A DNA stretch of 64,000 nt from Chersky-840 sp963764205 (GCA_963764205.1 CAVXRN010000002.1:1364001-1428000), one strand, 5' to 3'. Shown: positions 17,593 through 26,987, counted from the first letter of the stretch. Notes: generated by a model from the letters alone, not told the origin. Numbers and translations: made by a program.

Positions 17593-18300
17593 GTGGCCAC
17601 CTTCCTGCTCCGCGTGGAGCTCCCCGACAGGCCCGGAGCGCTGGGAGCGGTCGCCAGTCGGATCGGAGCCGTGCGGGGCGACCTGGTGGCGGTCGAGGTG
17701 GTCGAGCACCGCGAGGGCAAGGCCGTGGACGAGTTCGTCGTCGAGCTGGCCGACGGCGACCATCTGTCACTCCTGCTCAGTGAGATCGCCGAGGTCGACG
17801 GCGTGGCGTTGCAGGACGTCCGACCCGTGTCGGGACGTCGCCACGACCGGCGTCTCGAGGCCTACACCACGGCGCTGATCATCCTGCGCGAGCGCACCCC
17901 CCACGGCGTGCTCGGTGCTCTGTCGTCACGCGTGTGCGCCGAGCTCGACGCCACCTGGAGCGCGGTGCTCGACGTCGAAGGGCTCTCGGTCATCGCCTCA
18001 CACGGTCGCCCACCGGCGACACCGTGGCTGGCGGCATCGCTCGCCGACGCGCGCGCCGCGAGCGTCGACTCGAACGACGTCATCGACGTCGGCCTCCGGC
18101 CCAAGGGGGCCGACGGTGGTGACATCGGGTTCGTGGACCTCGCCGCCTGGGATCTCGTGCTGGCGGCGGGACGTCCCGGGTGGCGCTTCGGCACGCGCGA
18201 GCGCGCCCACCTGGTGGCCCTGGCGCAGCTGGCCGACGCCCGTTGGCCCGACATGGCCGACCGCGACTCGGGGATCTCGCATCCCAGCCGCGCCGGCTGA
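17593..18300 (+). CDS. ACT-domain protein
   Basis: 235 residues. An N-terminal ACT domain (ATFLLRVELPDRPGALGAVA, residues about 2-75) of the kind that binds amino acids in regulatory proteins, then an unrecognised C-terminal domain of about 150 residues resembling a small sensor (GAF-like layout is a guess; no diagnostic residues). It may sense an amino acid, but no enzyme domain is attached. Start GTG 17593 is chosen over 17587 because the -10 box touches the earlier codon. Confidence 0.75.
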   Translation: MATFLLRVELPDRPGALGAVASRIGAVRGDLVAVEVVEHREGKAVDEFVVELADGDHLSLLLSEIAEVDGVALQDVRPVSGRRHDRRLEAYTTALIILRERTPHGVLGALSSRVCAELDATWSAVLDVEGLSVIASHGRPPATPWLAASLADARAASVDSNDVIDVGLRPKGADGGDIGFVDLAAWDLVLAAGRPGWRFGTRERAHLVALAQLADARWPDMADRDSGISHPSRAG

Positions 18301-18312
18301 GAAACCGGGAGC

Positions 18313-19965
18313 TCAGCCGCCGGCGCCGTAGTGCTCCAGCAGCTCCAACAGCGTCCGCACGCCGAACCCGGTTCCGCCCTTGGCGAAGATCCCGCTGTCC
18401 TCGTCGGACCGGGCCGGGCCGGCGATGTCGAGGTGCACCCACGGCACCTCGTCCACGAATCGGGCCAGCAGGAGGGCGGCCGCGATGGCGCCGGCCTGGC
18501 CACCCTTGCCGACGTTCTTCATGTCGGCGACCTCCGAGTCGATGTGCGACCGGTACTCGTCGGGCAGCGGCAACGGCCACGTCCCTTCGCCGGCGCGCTC
18601 CGACGCGGCCTGCACGCGCCCGATGAGCCCCTCGTCGGAGCCGAACACGCCCGCGATGGACATTCCCAGCGCCACCACGCAGGCCCCGGTCAGCGTGGCG
18701 AGGTCGACGATGGCGTCGGGCTCGAGCTCCGACGCCAACGACAGCCCGTCGGCGAGGACGAGACGTCCCTCGGCGTCGGTGTTGAGCACCTCGATGGTGT
18801 GGCCGTCGCGAATCGTGAGCACGTCGCCGGGTTTCGTGGCCCGCCCCCCGGGCATGTTCTCGGTGGTGGGCGCGATGGCAGTGACCCGCACCCGTACACC
18901 CAGCTCGCCGCAGGCCGACACGGCCGACAGCACCGCCGCGGCCCCGCTCATGTCGGTCTTCATGGTGATCATCCCGTCCGCCGACTTGAGCGAGAGCCCG
19001 CCGGAGTCGAACGTGATGCCCTTGCCCACGAGGACGACATGGGGGACGTGGCCGTCCACGCTCAGCGGGTCGGCCGGCTCATAGGCGACCTTGATCAACC
19101 GGGGCGGCTCGGCCGAGCCGCGGGCCACCCCGAGCAGCCCACCCAGCCGTTCGTCGGTGATCCGCTGCTCGTCCCAGACCTCGACGGTGACACCGGGGCG
19201 TCCACCGGCGTGGTCGACCGCGACCTCGGCGAAGCGCGTGGGCGTCAACGAACTGGGCGGCTCGTTGATCAGGTCCCGGGCCAGGCACACGGCGTCGGCC
19301 ACGACCACGCCGCGCCTCGTCCCCTCCGCCAGCTCCGCCGCGTCGAGCCCGACGCCCGCCACCACGAAGCGCTCGACCCCACCGCCTTCGTCGTCGCTCT
19401 TGTGCGACACGAACCGGTACGCGGCCAACACGGCCCCCTCGACCACCGCCTGCACACCGACCCGCTGGGGTGCCGATTCGTCGAGCAGCGACGCCGGCAC
19501 GACGAGCACCGCCGCCCCCGACTTGCCGCCCGCCCGCACGAGCGCCGCCGCCGCCTGTCGCAGTGTGCGCGACGCACCGGCGGTGCGGGCATCGGCGTCT
19601 GCGCCGGTCACCGCGTCGACCTTGCCGCATCCCACGAACACCACCGACGGCTCGTCCTGGCCCAACGACCCCTGGGCGCCGCTCTCCTCCACCACGGCCA
19701 TCGTCTGGCCCGCCTTGCCCTTGAACCCGCGCTGGCGGGCACGGGCCGCGTCGAGCGTGGTCGACACGGCGTGCCCCCCGACACTCACGACGACGGTGGC
19801 CGGCACACCCCGGGCCACGCTCGGGCCGTCGGGGCCCTCGAGCACGGGGACGCCCACCACCGCCACGGGCAGCCCCGCCGCGTCGGCCACGGCCGCGGGG
19901 TCACCGACGTCGGCCCACCCGACCTCGAGCGCAGTGGAGCGCGTGAACGGCATGTCGGGGCTCAC
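18313..19965 (-). CDS. pepA: Leucyl aminopeptidase, M17 family
   Basis: 550-residue cytosolic aminopeptidase. The C-terminal catalytic domain has the family signature NTDAEGRL (near residue 395) and the metal-binding GKGITFDSGG, with KTDMSGAAAV between them. It uses two divalent metals to release N-terminal residues from peptides. The N-terminal domain (residues 1-190) is the variable macro-like half. GTG start at 19965 overlaps the stop of the cobalamin adenosyltransferase gene (GTGA); an ATG at 19953 is also possible. Length is normal for the family. Confidence 0.94.
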   Translation of the reverse strand: MSPDMPFTRSTALEVGWADVGDPAAVADAAGLPVAVVGVPVLEGPDGPSVARGVPATVVVSVGGHAVSTTLDAARARQRGFKGKAGQTMAVVEESGAQGSLGQDEPSVVFVGCGKVDAVTGADADARTAGASRTLRQAAAALVRAGGKSGAAVLVVPASLLDESAPQRVGVQAVVEGAVLAAYRFVSHKSDDEGGGVERFVVAGVGLDAAELAEGTRRGVVVADAVCLARDLINEPPSSLTPTRFAEVAVDHAGGRPGVTVEVWDEQRITDERLGGLLGVARGSAEPPRLIKVAYEPADPLSVDGHVPHVVLVGKGITFDSGGLSLKSADGMITMKTDMSGAAAVLSAVSACGELGVRVRVTAIAPTTENMPGGRATKPGDVLTIRDGHTIEVLNTDAEGRLVLADGLSLASELEPDAIVDLATLTGACVVALGMSIAGVFGSDEGLIGRVQAASERAGEGTWPLPLPDEYRSHIDSEVADMKNVGKGGQAGAIAAALLLARFVDEVPWVHLDIAGPARSDEDSGIFAKGGTGFGVRTLLELLEHYGAGG

Positions 19966-20561
19966 GCTGCGCCCGCGGTGCCAGTCGAGCCAGTCGAGCC
20001 GGTCGCGCCGGGCGCGTGTCCGAGCGAGCGCGTCCCCACGTGCTCACCCTCCTGCCAGCGCGCCATGGTCCACACCAGGTCCGACAGCCGGTTGAGATAG
20101 GGCCCGACGAGCGAGCCCGCCGGCGGCGATGCCGCGACGTACCCGCGCTCGGCTCGCCGCACCACGGTCCGGGCCACGTCCAGAGCGGCGGACACCCGGT
20201 TCTGTCCGGGCACGACGAACTCCTTGGGCATCTCGAACCTCTCGTTGAGCGTGTCGATGTTCGCCTCGAGGGCACCCACCATCTCGTCGGTCACGAGCGA
20301 CGCCCCCTCGGTCAGCTTGTGGCGGTTCTCCGGAGCGGTCGCCACCTCGGCCATCAGGACCCACAGGTCCCGCTCCAACCCGAGGAGGAGCTCGTCGAGC
20401 TCCGATCCGGGCTGGGTCTCGGCCCGGGCCAGGCCCAACCAGGCCTGGGCTTCGTCGACGTCGCCGTTGACGGCGATCGCAGGCCAGTCCTTGGGCACCC
20501 GACCGCCGTAGTAGAGCCCGGTGGTGCCGTCGTCGCCCTTGCGTGTGTAGATCTTCACCAC
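19962..20561 (-). CDS. pduO: Cob(I)alamin adenosyltransferase, PduO type
   Basis: About 199 residues. Transfers adenosyl from ATP to cob(I)alamin, making coenzyme B12 for the mutase at 9-10.6 kb. Motifs: KIYTRKGDDGTTGLYYGGR at the N-terminus (ATP site), NGDVDEAQAWLGLARA, and FVVPGQNRVSAALDVARTV with RRAER (subunit-interface ATP contacts). The C-terminus ends in a Gly/Ser/Thr/Ala repeat (GSTGSTGTAGAA). Two adjacent GTG codons (20561, 20558) can start it; a TAGCAT box lies 8 bases before the first. Confidence 0.92.
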   Translation of the reverse strand: MVKIYTRKGDDGTTGLYYGGRVPKDWPAIAVNGDVDEAQAWLGLARAETQPGSELDELLLGLERDLWVLMAEVATAPENRHKLTEGASLVTDEMVGALEANIDTLNERFEMPKEFVVPGQNRVSAALDVARTVVRRAERGYVAASPPAGSLVGPYLNRLSDLVWTMARWQEGEHVGTRSLGHAPGATGSTGSTGTAGAA

Positions 20562-20569
20562 GGCGCCGC

Positions 20570-20575
20570 ATGCTA
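20570..20575 (-). promoter_or_regulatory. Leaderless -10 box of cobalamin adenosyltransferase gene
   Basis: TAGCAT on the minus strand, 8 bases before GTG 20561. Confidence 0.5.
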
Positions 20576-20590
20576 CCGGCGCCGGATCGG

Positions 20591-20616
20591 GCGACGCCTT
20601 CCGGCGACGCCTTCCG
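20591..20616. repeat. 13-bp tandem duplication in metH/pduO intergenic region
   Basis: gcgacgccttccg occurs twice in direct succession between the divergent promoters. Confidence 0.85.
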
Positions 20617-20662
20617 GCGGGGCCAACTCCGTGCTCAGGAGGGAGAAACACATCCACGGCCG

Positions 20663-20668
20663 TAGACT
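20663..20668 (+). promoter_or_regulatory. Leaderless -10 box of metH
   Basis: TAGACT, 9 bases before GTG 20678. It leaves no room for a leader RNA. Confidence 0.55.
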
Positions 20669-20677
20669 GTCGGGATC

Positions 20678-23600
20678 GTGGCCCCGACCGTGGACCCCCA
20701 TCAGGCACCGCCCCCCGTACTGGCGCACGGCGCCATGGCCATGGACGAGCGCGGCGCGGCCTACCTCGAGGCCGTGGCGCAGCGGGTCGTCATCTTCGAC
20801 GGCGCCATGGGGACGAGCCTGCAGCTGGCCGACCTGAGCGCCGAGGACTACGGCGGGCCCGCCCTCGAGGGCTGCAGCGAAGCCGTGGTCCTGCACCGAC
20901 CCGACGTGGTCAAGGCCATCCACCGGTCGTTCCTCGACGTCGGCTGCGACGTGGTCGAGGCCAACGCCTTCGGGGCCTTCGGCGTGGTCCTGGCCGAGTA
21001 CGGGCTCCAGGACCGCGTGGAGGAGATCAACGTGACCGCGGCGCGCCTGGCGCGGGAGGCAGCCGAGGAAGCCGCCGCGGCCGCCGGCGACGGCCGACCC
21101 CGCTGGGTGGCAGGGAACCTGGGCCCCGGCACCCGCTTCCCCACCCTGGGCCAGATCCCCTACCTCGAGCTGCGCGACGCCTATCAGGAGCAGTCCGCCG
21201 CGCTCATCGCGGGGGGCGTCGACCTCATCATCATCGAGACCGTCTACGACCTGCTCCAGGCCAAGGCGGCCATCAACGCGGCGAAGCGCGCCATGGTGGC
21301 GGCGGGCCGGCGCGTGCCGCTGCAGGTCCAGGTCACCATCGAGCTCACGGGCCGGATGCTCCCGGGCACCGAGGTCGGCGCGGCGTTGACCGCCCTCGAC
21401 CCCATGCGGCCCGACGTCATCGGGCTCAACTGCGCCACCGGTCCCGCCGAGATGGGCGAAGCCATCCGCTACCTGTGCCAGCACGCCCGCCTGCCCGTGT
21501 CCGCCCAGCCCAACGCCGGGCTGCCGTCGGTGGTGGACGGCAAGATGCACTACGACCTGACCCCGGACCAGCTGGCGGACCATCTCGAGCGGTTCATCAC
21601 CGAGCTCGGCGTGAGCGTCGTCGGCGGCTGCTGCGGCACCACCCCCGACCATCTCCGGGCCGTGGTGCAGCGCTGTCGTGACCTCGTGCCCGCCCCGCGC
21701 CCGGCCGCCTCCATCGAGCACGAGCCCGGCGCCTCGTCGATCTACAGCAACGTCGCCTTCCACCAGGACACCTCGTTCCTGGTCGTGGGCGAGCGCACCA
21801 ACGCCAACGGCTCGAAGAAATTCCGCGAGGCGATGCTCGAGGCCGACTGGGACACCACCGTGGCCATCGGGCGCGACCAGGTGAAGGAGGGCGCCCACGT
21901 CCTCGACGTCTGTGTCGACTACACCGGCGCCGACGGCGTGGCCGACATGACCGAGGTGGCCAGCCGTCTCGCCACCCAGGCGAGCGTGCCGCTCATGGTG
22001 GACTCGACCGAGGCGCCCGTGGTCGAAGCCGCCCTCATGTGGATCGGCGGCCGGCCCATCCTCAACTCGGTCAACCTCGAGGAGGGCGACGACCCCGGCA
22101 CCCGGCTCGACAAGTTCCTGACGCTGGCGCGCGAGTACGGCGCCGCGGTCGTGTGCACGTGCATCGACACCGAGGGCCAGGCCCGCACCGCCGACTGGAA
22201 GGTCCGGGCCGCCGCCGCCATCCGCGACATCGCGGTGGACCGCTACGGCCTCGAGCCCTCCGACCTCATCTTCGACCCCCTCGTCCTGCCCCTGTCGACG
22301 GGCATGGAGGAGAGCCGGCGCGACGGGATCGAGACGCTCGAGGGCACCCGCCGCATCAAGGCGGAGCTGCCCGGCGTGTTCACCATCGTGGGCCTGTCCA
22401 ACGTGTCGTTCGGCCTCAACCCCGCGGCGCGCCACGTGCTCAACTCCATGTTCCTCCACGAGCTCGTCGAGGCCGGGCTCGACGCCGCGATCGTCCACGC
22501 GGCGCGCATCATCCCGTTGAACAAGATCGACGAGCGCGCCCGCGAGGTCTGCCTCGACCTCATCTACGACCGCCGCGACGAAGCCGCCGGCTACGACCCC
22601 CTGCAGGAGCTCCTGGCCATCTTCGAGGGTGTGTCCGCCACGTCCGCGGTCACCGAGGACCGCAGCGGGTGGCCCGTCGAGCGGCGCCTCGAGCAGCGCA
22701 TCATCGACGGTGACCGCAACGGGCTCGACGACGACCTGGCCGAGGCCCTCGGCAGCGGCCACGGCGCCCTCACCATCGTGAACGACTTCCTCCTGGCCGG
22801 GATGAAGACCGTGGGCGAGCTCTTCGCCACGGGCGAGATGCAGCTGCCCTTCGTGCTCCAGAGCGCCGAGACGATGAAAGCGGCCGTGTCGTACCTCGAG
22901 CCCTTCATGGAGAAGGCCGACCAGGGTGGCAAGGGCACCGTCGTGCTCGCCACGGTGAAGGGCGACGTCCACGACATCGGCAAGAACCTCGTCGACATCA
23001 TCCTCACCAACAACGGGTACGAGATCGTGAACCTCGGCATCAAGGTCAACATCGGCGAGATGCTCCAGGCCGCCGAGGACCACAAGGCCGACGCCATCGG
23101 CATGAGCGGGCTGCTCGTGAAGTCCACGCTCATCATGCGCGAGAACCTCGAGGAGATGAACACCCGCAACCTGGCCCACATCCCGGTGCTGCTCGGTGGG
23201 GCTGCGCTCACGCGCAACTACGTCGAACGCGACCTGCGCTCGGTGTACGAGGGACGCCTCTTCTACGGCAAGGACGCGTTCGAAGGGCTACGCACCATGG
23301 ACCGGCTCGTCGAGCTGAAGAAGACTGGTGAGGACGATCCCGACTTCGGACGCAAGCTGGGGGGCCGCAACCTGCCGCCGCGCAAGTCGCAGATGGTGGT
23401 CGAGGCCGTCGAGATCCCGGCCCGCTCGCCCGAGGTGGCGGCGGACAATCCCGTCTTCACGCCCCCGTTCCTGGGCTCGCGCGTGGCCAAGGGCATCCCC
23501 CTCGACGACATCGCGTCGTATCTCAACCAGACCGCGTTGTTCCGCAACCAATGGGGGTATCGCCCCATCAAGGGAAAGGGCGGCGAACCGGACGAGACCG

Positions 23601-24256
23601 ACGCCGACTTCAAAGAGCGCGTCTCGGCGGAGCTGCGCGAGGAGCTCGACAAGGCCAAGGCGAAGGACCTGCTTATCCCTCAAGTCGCCTACGGCTACTA
23701 CGCGGCGAACGCCGAGGGCGACGATGTCGTGCTGTGGACCGACGAGACGCGCTCGTCGGAGCTGACGCGCTTCTCGTTCCCCCGCCAGAAGAAAGAGCCG
23801 TTCCTCTGTATCGCCGACTTCTTCCGGTCGGTGGAGTCAGGCGAGCCCGATTACGCCGCGTTCATGCTCGTGACCATGGGGTCGGCGGTCTCAGAGGAGG
23901 CAGAGCGCATCCGCCTCGAGAACCGGTACACCGATTACCTCAAGCTCCACGGCCTCGGGGTCGAGATGGCCGAAGCCCTGGCCGAGTACTGGCACCACCG
24001 CGTCCGCGAGGAGTTGGGCTTCGTCGACGAGGACGGCCCCACCTTGACCGGCCTGTTCCGTCAGAAGTACCGGGGCGGGCGCTACTCGTGGGGCTATCCG
24101 GCCTGTCCCGACCTCGAGGACAACGCCAAGGTCGTCGAGCTCCTCGGCGGTGACCGCATCGGCGTGACCGTCAGCGACGGGTTCCAGATGCACCCCGAGC
24201 AGACCACCGACGCGATCATCTGCCACCACCCCCAGGCCAAGTACTTCGTGGCCTGA
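20678..24256 (+). CDS. metH: Cobalamin-dependent methionine synthase
   Basis: 1192 residues with four modules in order. The homocysteine domain has FDGAMGTSLQ, GLNCATGP and GGCCGTT (zinc cysteines), residues 37-345. The methyltetrahydrofolate domain starts at VVGERTNANGSKKF, about 360-640. The cobalamin domain has DVHDIGKNLVDIIL, whose His is the lower cobalt ligand, about 690-890. The AdoMet reactivation domain is about 950-1190. It methylates homocysteine using methyl-THF through methylcobalamin. Intact over 3.6 kb, unlike many neighbours. GTG 20678 is chosen from the TAGACT box; an ATG near 20735 would also keep all domains. Confidence 0.97.
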   Translation: MAPTVDPHQAPPPVLAHGAMAMDERGAAYLEAVAQRVVIFDGAMGTSLQLADLSAEDYGGPALEGCSEAVVLHRPDVVKAIHRSFLDVGCDVVEANAFGAFGVVLAEYGLQDRVEEINVTAARLAREAAEEAAAAAGDGRPRWVAGNLGPGTRFPTLGQIPYLELRDAYQEQSAALIAGGVDLIIIETVYDLLQAKAAINAAKRAMVAAGRRVPLQVQVTIELTGRMLPGTEVGAALTALDPMRPDVIGLNCATGPAEMGEAIRYLCQHARLPVSAQPNAGLPSVVDGKMHYDLTPDQLADHLERFITELGVSVVGGCCGTTPDHLRAVVQRCRDLVPAPRPAASIEHEPGASSIYSNVAFHQDTSFLVVGERTNANGSKKFREAMLEADWDTTVAIGRDQVKEGAHVLDVCVDYTGADGVADMTEVASRLATQASVPLMVDSTEAPVVEAALMWIGGRPILNSVNLEEGDDPGTRLDKFLTLAREYGAAVVCTCIDTEGQARTADWKVRAAAAIRDIAVDRYGLEPSDLIFDPLVLPLSTGMEESRRDGIETLEGTRRIKAELPGVFTIVGLSNVSFGLNPAARHVLNSMFLHELVEAGLDAAIVHAARIIPLNKIDERAREVCLDLIYDRRDEAAGYDPLQELLAIFEGVSATSAVTEDRSGWPVERRLEQRIIDGDRNGLDDDLAEALGSGHGALTIVNDFLLAGMKTVGELFATGEMQLPFVLQSAETMKAAVSYLEPFMEKADQGGKGTVVLATVKGDVHDIGKNLVDIILTNNGYEIVNLGIKVNIGEMLQAAEDHKADAIGMSGLLVKSTLIMRENLEEMNTRNLAHIPVLLGGAALTRNYVERDLRSVYEGRLFYGKDAFEGLRTMDRLVELKKTGEDDPDFGRKLGGRNLPPRKSQMVVEAVEIPARSPEVAADNPVFTPPFLGSRVAKGIPLDDIASYLNQTALFRNQWGYRPIKGKGGEPDETDADFKERVSAELREELDKAKAKDLLIPQVAYGYYAANAEGDDVVLWTDETRSSELTRFSFPRQKKEPFLCIADFFRSVESGEPDYAAFMLVTMGSAVSEEAERIRLENRYTDYLKLHGLGVEMAEALAEYWHHRVREELGFVDEDGPTLTGLFRQKYRGGRYSWGYPACPDLEDNAKVVELLGGDRIGVTVSDGFQMHPEQTTDAIICHHPQAKYFVA

Positions 24257-24278
24257 CGGTCGCGCCGCTCGCTGCGAT

Positions 24279-25328
24279 CTACGAGCTGCAGCGGTCTCCG
24301 AGCCAGGGGCGTTCGCCGTCGAGTGCGTACAGCGCCACGGCCACGGTGTCCTGCTCGGGCTTCGACGCCCGGTTGGGTGGCACCCCGACGAGGTAGTCGA
24401 GTCCGGCCGCCTGCGCCGCGAAATTCCACGTCGACTGACTGAACTGGAACGCACCCATGTACATCCCGTTGGGCGACACCGCGCTGTAGTGCCCGCCCGA
24501 CTCGGCCTGGACGACACACTGGAGGAACGGCGGCAGGGCGGGATCGGCCATCGGAGGTCCGGCTCCGACACCGGCGCCTGCTCCTGGACCGCCACCTGCT
24601 CCTGGTGACGACCCGGACCCGGGCTTGGCGCCATGCGCGGGACCCTTGGCGCCGGCTTTCTGCGCCGACGACACCGCGGCCGTCGCCGCTCTGTCCTGGG
24701 CCGCGGCCTGTGCCGCCACGGCGGCCGACAGCTGTCCCGTGACGAGGCTCTGCTCCGACACCATGGCGCTCTCGGTGCCGTTGGCCTGGGACAGCGCCGC
24801 GGCCTCCTGGGTCTGGTCGGACTGGTCCTGGGCCTGTTGCTGGTGCAACGACGCCTGTTGGGCCTCCAACGCGTCCTGCGCGCTCTGCAGCTGGTCCAGC
24901 GCGGTCTGGATGTTCCCCGTCGCGATGGCGTCGTATTCGTTGGCCGACTGGACCTCCTCGCTGTTGCCGACGAACAGCGACGCGTCGGAACCGGTCAGCC
25001 CGCCCCCGCTCATGTACGACGAGATGGCGAGCGCACGTACCTGGCGCGTGTCGGCTGCGAACTGCACCTGGTCCTGCCCCAGCTGCTCCCCGATGGCGGC
25101 GATCGCCTGCGCATCGGCGGCGACCTTGGCCGACGCCACCGAGTACTGCTGCTGGTACCCGTCGATCTCCAACTGTTCCTGCACGAGCTTCTGCGAGATG
25201 GCTCTCGCCTGGGCTTTGAGGCTCCCGATCTGATCGGCGCCCGCGGGCCCGGTGTCGACGACCGTGATGGAGCCCGCCACCACCAGGCCGACGAGCGCGC
25301 CGATCGACGCCATCGGAAACCTGAACAT
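24279..25328 (-). CDS. Secreted coiled-coil protein with Rpf/transglycosylase-like domain
   Basis: About 349 residues from ATG 25328. Signal peptide (MFRFPMASIGALVGLVVAG, cut near GPAGA), a long Gln/Ala-rich coiled coil (about 30-210), a Gly/Pro/Ala linker, then a C-terminal lysozyme-like domain. That domain has LQCVVQAESGGHYSAV, with the catalytic Glu in the position used by resuscitation-promoting factors, followed by GAFQFSQSTW and ASKPEQDTVA. It would cleave peptidoglycan outside the membrane during growth or division. The coiled coil resembles NlpC/P60 and EnvC partners. Confidence 0.87.
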   Translation of the reverse strand: MFRFPMASIGALVGLVVAGSITVVDTGPAGADQIGSLKAQARAISQKLVQEQLEIDGYQQQYSVASAKVAADAQAIAAIGEQLGQDQVQFAADTRQVRALAISSYMSGGGLTGSDASLFVGNSEEVQSANEYDAIATGNIQTALDQLQSAQDALEAQQASLHQQQAQDQSDQTQEAAALSQANGTESAMVSEQSLVTGQLSAAVAAQAAAQDRAATAAVSSAQKAGAKGPAHGAKPGSGSSPGAGGGPGAGAGVGAGPPMADPALPPFLQCVVQAESGGHYSAVSPNGMYMGAFQFSQSTWNFAAQAAGLDYLVGVPPNRASKPEQDTVAVALYALDGERPWLGDRCSS

Positions 25329-25394
25329 CGCGCCCGGTCTCCTCGTCGCTGTCATCCAGGCGCGAGACACCCTGCGAAGGTAGCTGTCGACCCT

Positions 25395-25428
25395 TTCATT
25401 GACAAACCGTGTTCATTGACCAACCGTG
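25395..25428. repeat. Two abutting 17-bp direct repeats
   Basis: ttcattgacaaaccgtg followed at once by ttcattgaccaaccgtg (one mismatch). Each holds a TTGAC core. Possible paired regulator sites upstream of the Rpf-like gene. Confidence 0.7.
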
Positions 25429-25448
25429 AGATCACCCTCGTGGACCAC

Positions 25449-25468
25449 GTGTTGACACGGTCAAACAC
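25449..25468. promoter_or_regulatory. Inverted repeat, possible operator
   Basis: GTGTTGAC and GTCAAACAC face each other around ACG, with one unpaired base. The left arm also contains TTGACA. Confidence 0.35.
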
Positions 25469-25676
25469 GCCGCAGAGTGACCACGCACGCCGCACCAGCG
25501 TCTTTCTGGTGCTTTGTGTTACCGATGTTGACGCTGTGACCGCATTGTTGGGTTTCTGTCGCGTGAAGAGCGCAAGGAGTGACCGTTAATCTCGTGAAAC
25601 GAGCAACCGTGTGACCCATGCCGCATGCGAACGAGATGCTTGCGCACGTGCGGCACCGATGACCGGGAGGCGTCTC

Positions 25677-26246
25677 ATGACCGTCGATCTGCCCCAGCGT
25701 CCCTACGACTGGCGCCAGCAGGCGATCCAGCTCGCGTCGGAGTTAGAGCGGGCGCACGCCACCATGGAAGAGCTCGGCACCGCGCTCGAGCACGGGGACG
25801 ACGACTCGGTGCGGCACACCGCCAGGACCGCCCACCAGGCCGTGGGCTCGGTGGGGTACGCCGTCAAGGCGTTGCACAGCGAACGACCCCCGCCGCAACA
25901 GTTGGACACCCCCGACACCATCGGGTCGACCCTGACCATCGGCGGCTCGGGCGTCGCCACCATCGCGCTCGACGTGATGGTCAGCGCCATGCTCGCGTTG
26001 GCCGCCACCGACGACGGGGCCGAGACCGACTTCCTGATCGGCGCCTGCCTCGACGCCGAGAACGCCTACGAGGTGAGCACCGCCGTCGTGCAGGCCGCGC
26101 CGAGGCGCGACGTCCCGGCCATGCTCGACCTCCGACGCGCCTACGACACCGAAGGCACGGTCGCGCTCCGGAACCGGGTGATCGAGGCCCGACCGCGCGT
26201 GCGCGCCATTGTCACGAGGTCGCGGGGCGAGGCCCGGGCGTCCTGA
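25677..26246 (+). CDS. Hypothetical helical protein
   Basis: 189 residues; not recognised. It begins at ATG 25677, which has GGGAGG six bases upstream, a strong ribosome site in a window where many genes seem leaderless. The protein is mostly predicted helix (QQAIQLASELERAHATMEELGTALE), with no signal peptide and no cysteine-rich or catalytic motif; one hydrophobic stretch (VATIALDVMVSAMLALAA) near residue 95 could pack in a helical bundle. The frame is open further upstream but lacks support there. Confidence 0.65.
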   Translation: MTVDLPQRPYDWRQQAIQLASELERAHATMEELGTALEHGDDDSVRHTARTAHQAVGSVGYAVKALHSERPPPQQLDTPDTIGSTLTIGGSGVATIALDVMVSAMLALAATDDGAETDFLIGACLDAENAYEVSTAVVQAAPRRDVPAMLDLRRAYDTEGTVALRNRVIEARPRVRAIVTRSRGEARAS

Positions 26247-26255
26247 CCACGCGGC

Positions 26256-26987
26256 TCACAGCGCCAGCGTGGCGCCCCCGTCGACGACGATCGTGGCGCC
26301 GTTGACGAAACCGGCGTGAGCCGAGCACACGAAGGCGACGACCCGGCCGAAGTCGGCGGGATCGCCCATGACCCCTGTGCCGTCGCCACCCAGCTCGCGC
26401 ATGCGCTCGGTGGCGTGCGGGCCGGGACACACGAGGTTGAGCGTGATGCCACTCTCCTCGGCCGCGAGGTCGGCCGCGGCCGTCTTGGCCCACGCCCGCA
26501 GCCCACTGCGCGCCGTGTTGGACAGGGCCAGCCCCGGAATGGGCTGCACCACCGAGTACGACGAGATGCAGCACAGCCGCCCCCAGCCGCCGGCCCGCAT
26601 GTGGGGCAGCGCGGCGCGCACCAGGCGCACCGACGACAGCAGGTTGGCCTCCACCGCGGACCGAATGGCGTCGTCGTCGACGTCGAGCGCTTTCCCCGGA
26701 GGCGGGCCACCCGCGTTCGCCACGACGATGTCGACCCGTCCGAACCGCTGCACCGCGGCGGCGACGAGGCGGTCGGGTGTGGCGGGGTCGGTGACGTCCG
26801 CCACCACGGCGAGCACCTCCGTGCCCTGCGCCGCGATCGCCTCCTCCGCCTCGCGCAGGGACTGCTCGTTCCGTGCGCACACGACCAGCCGGGCGCCCTC
26901 CGCCGCCAGCGCCTCGGCGCTGGCCCGACCGAGCCCGCGCGACGCCGCGGTCACCAGTGCCACCTTGCCGTCGATGCCGAGGTCCAT
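26256..26987 (-). CDS. Atypical short-chain dehydrogenase (FabG-like, Tyr/Lys lost)
   Basis: 243 residues with the SDR cofactor motif TAASRGLGRASAEAL and NAGG. Where active SDRs have Tyr-x3-Lys, this protein reads LSNTARSGL after SSYSVV, so the catalytic Tyr and Lys are missing. That form recurs in a known FabG-like subgroup (the NTxRAGL type) whose activity is unclear. The C-terminal VNGATIVVDGG is typical. It closes the minus-strand run from lpd to this gene, 24 bases after the M24 stop. It could bind NAD(P) without classical dehydrogenase chemistry. Confidence 0.87.
   Translation of the reverse strand: MDLGIDGKVALVTAASRGLGRASAEALAAEGARLVVCARNEQSLREAEEAIAAQGTEVLAVVADVTDPATPDRLVAAAVQRFGRVDIVVANAGGPPPGKALDVDDDAIRSAVEANLLSSVRLVRAALPHMRAGGWGRLCCISSYSVVQPIPGLALSNTARSGLRAWAKTAAADLAAEESGITLNLVCPGPHATERMRELGGDGTGVMGDPADFGRVVAFVCSAHAGFVNGATIVVDGGATLAL

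Larger units (their letters stand above)
25329..25676. other. Divergent intergenic region with repeats
   Basis: About 350 bases, less GC-rich than the surroundings, between the Rpf-like gene and a hypothetical gene. It holds the 17-bp tandem repeat at 25395-25428 and an inverted repeat at 25449-25468. I see no coding frame. Probably carries both promoters and an operator. Confidence 0.55.

Noticed and set aside
20562..20677. Cobalamin riboswitch between pduO and metH
   Set aside because: Only about 116 bases shared by two divergent genes, both with -10 boxes adjacent to the start; no B12-box seen.
20573..23179. Open frame of 868 codons on the minus strand opposite metH
   Set aside because: Composition is His/Gly/Val/Asp-rich as expected for an antisense frame of GC-rich coding DNA; metH has all family motifs on the plus strand.
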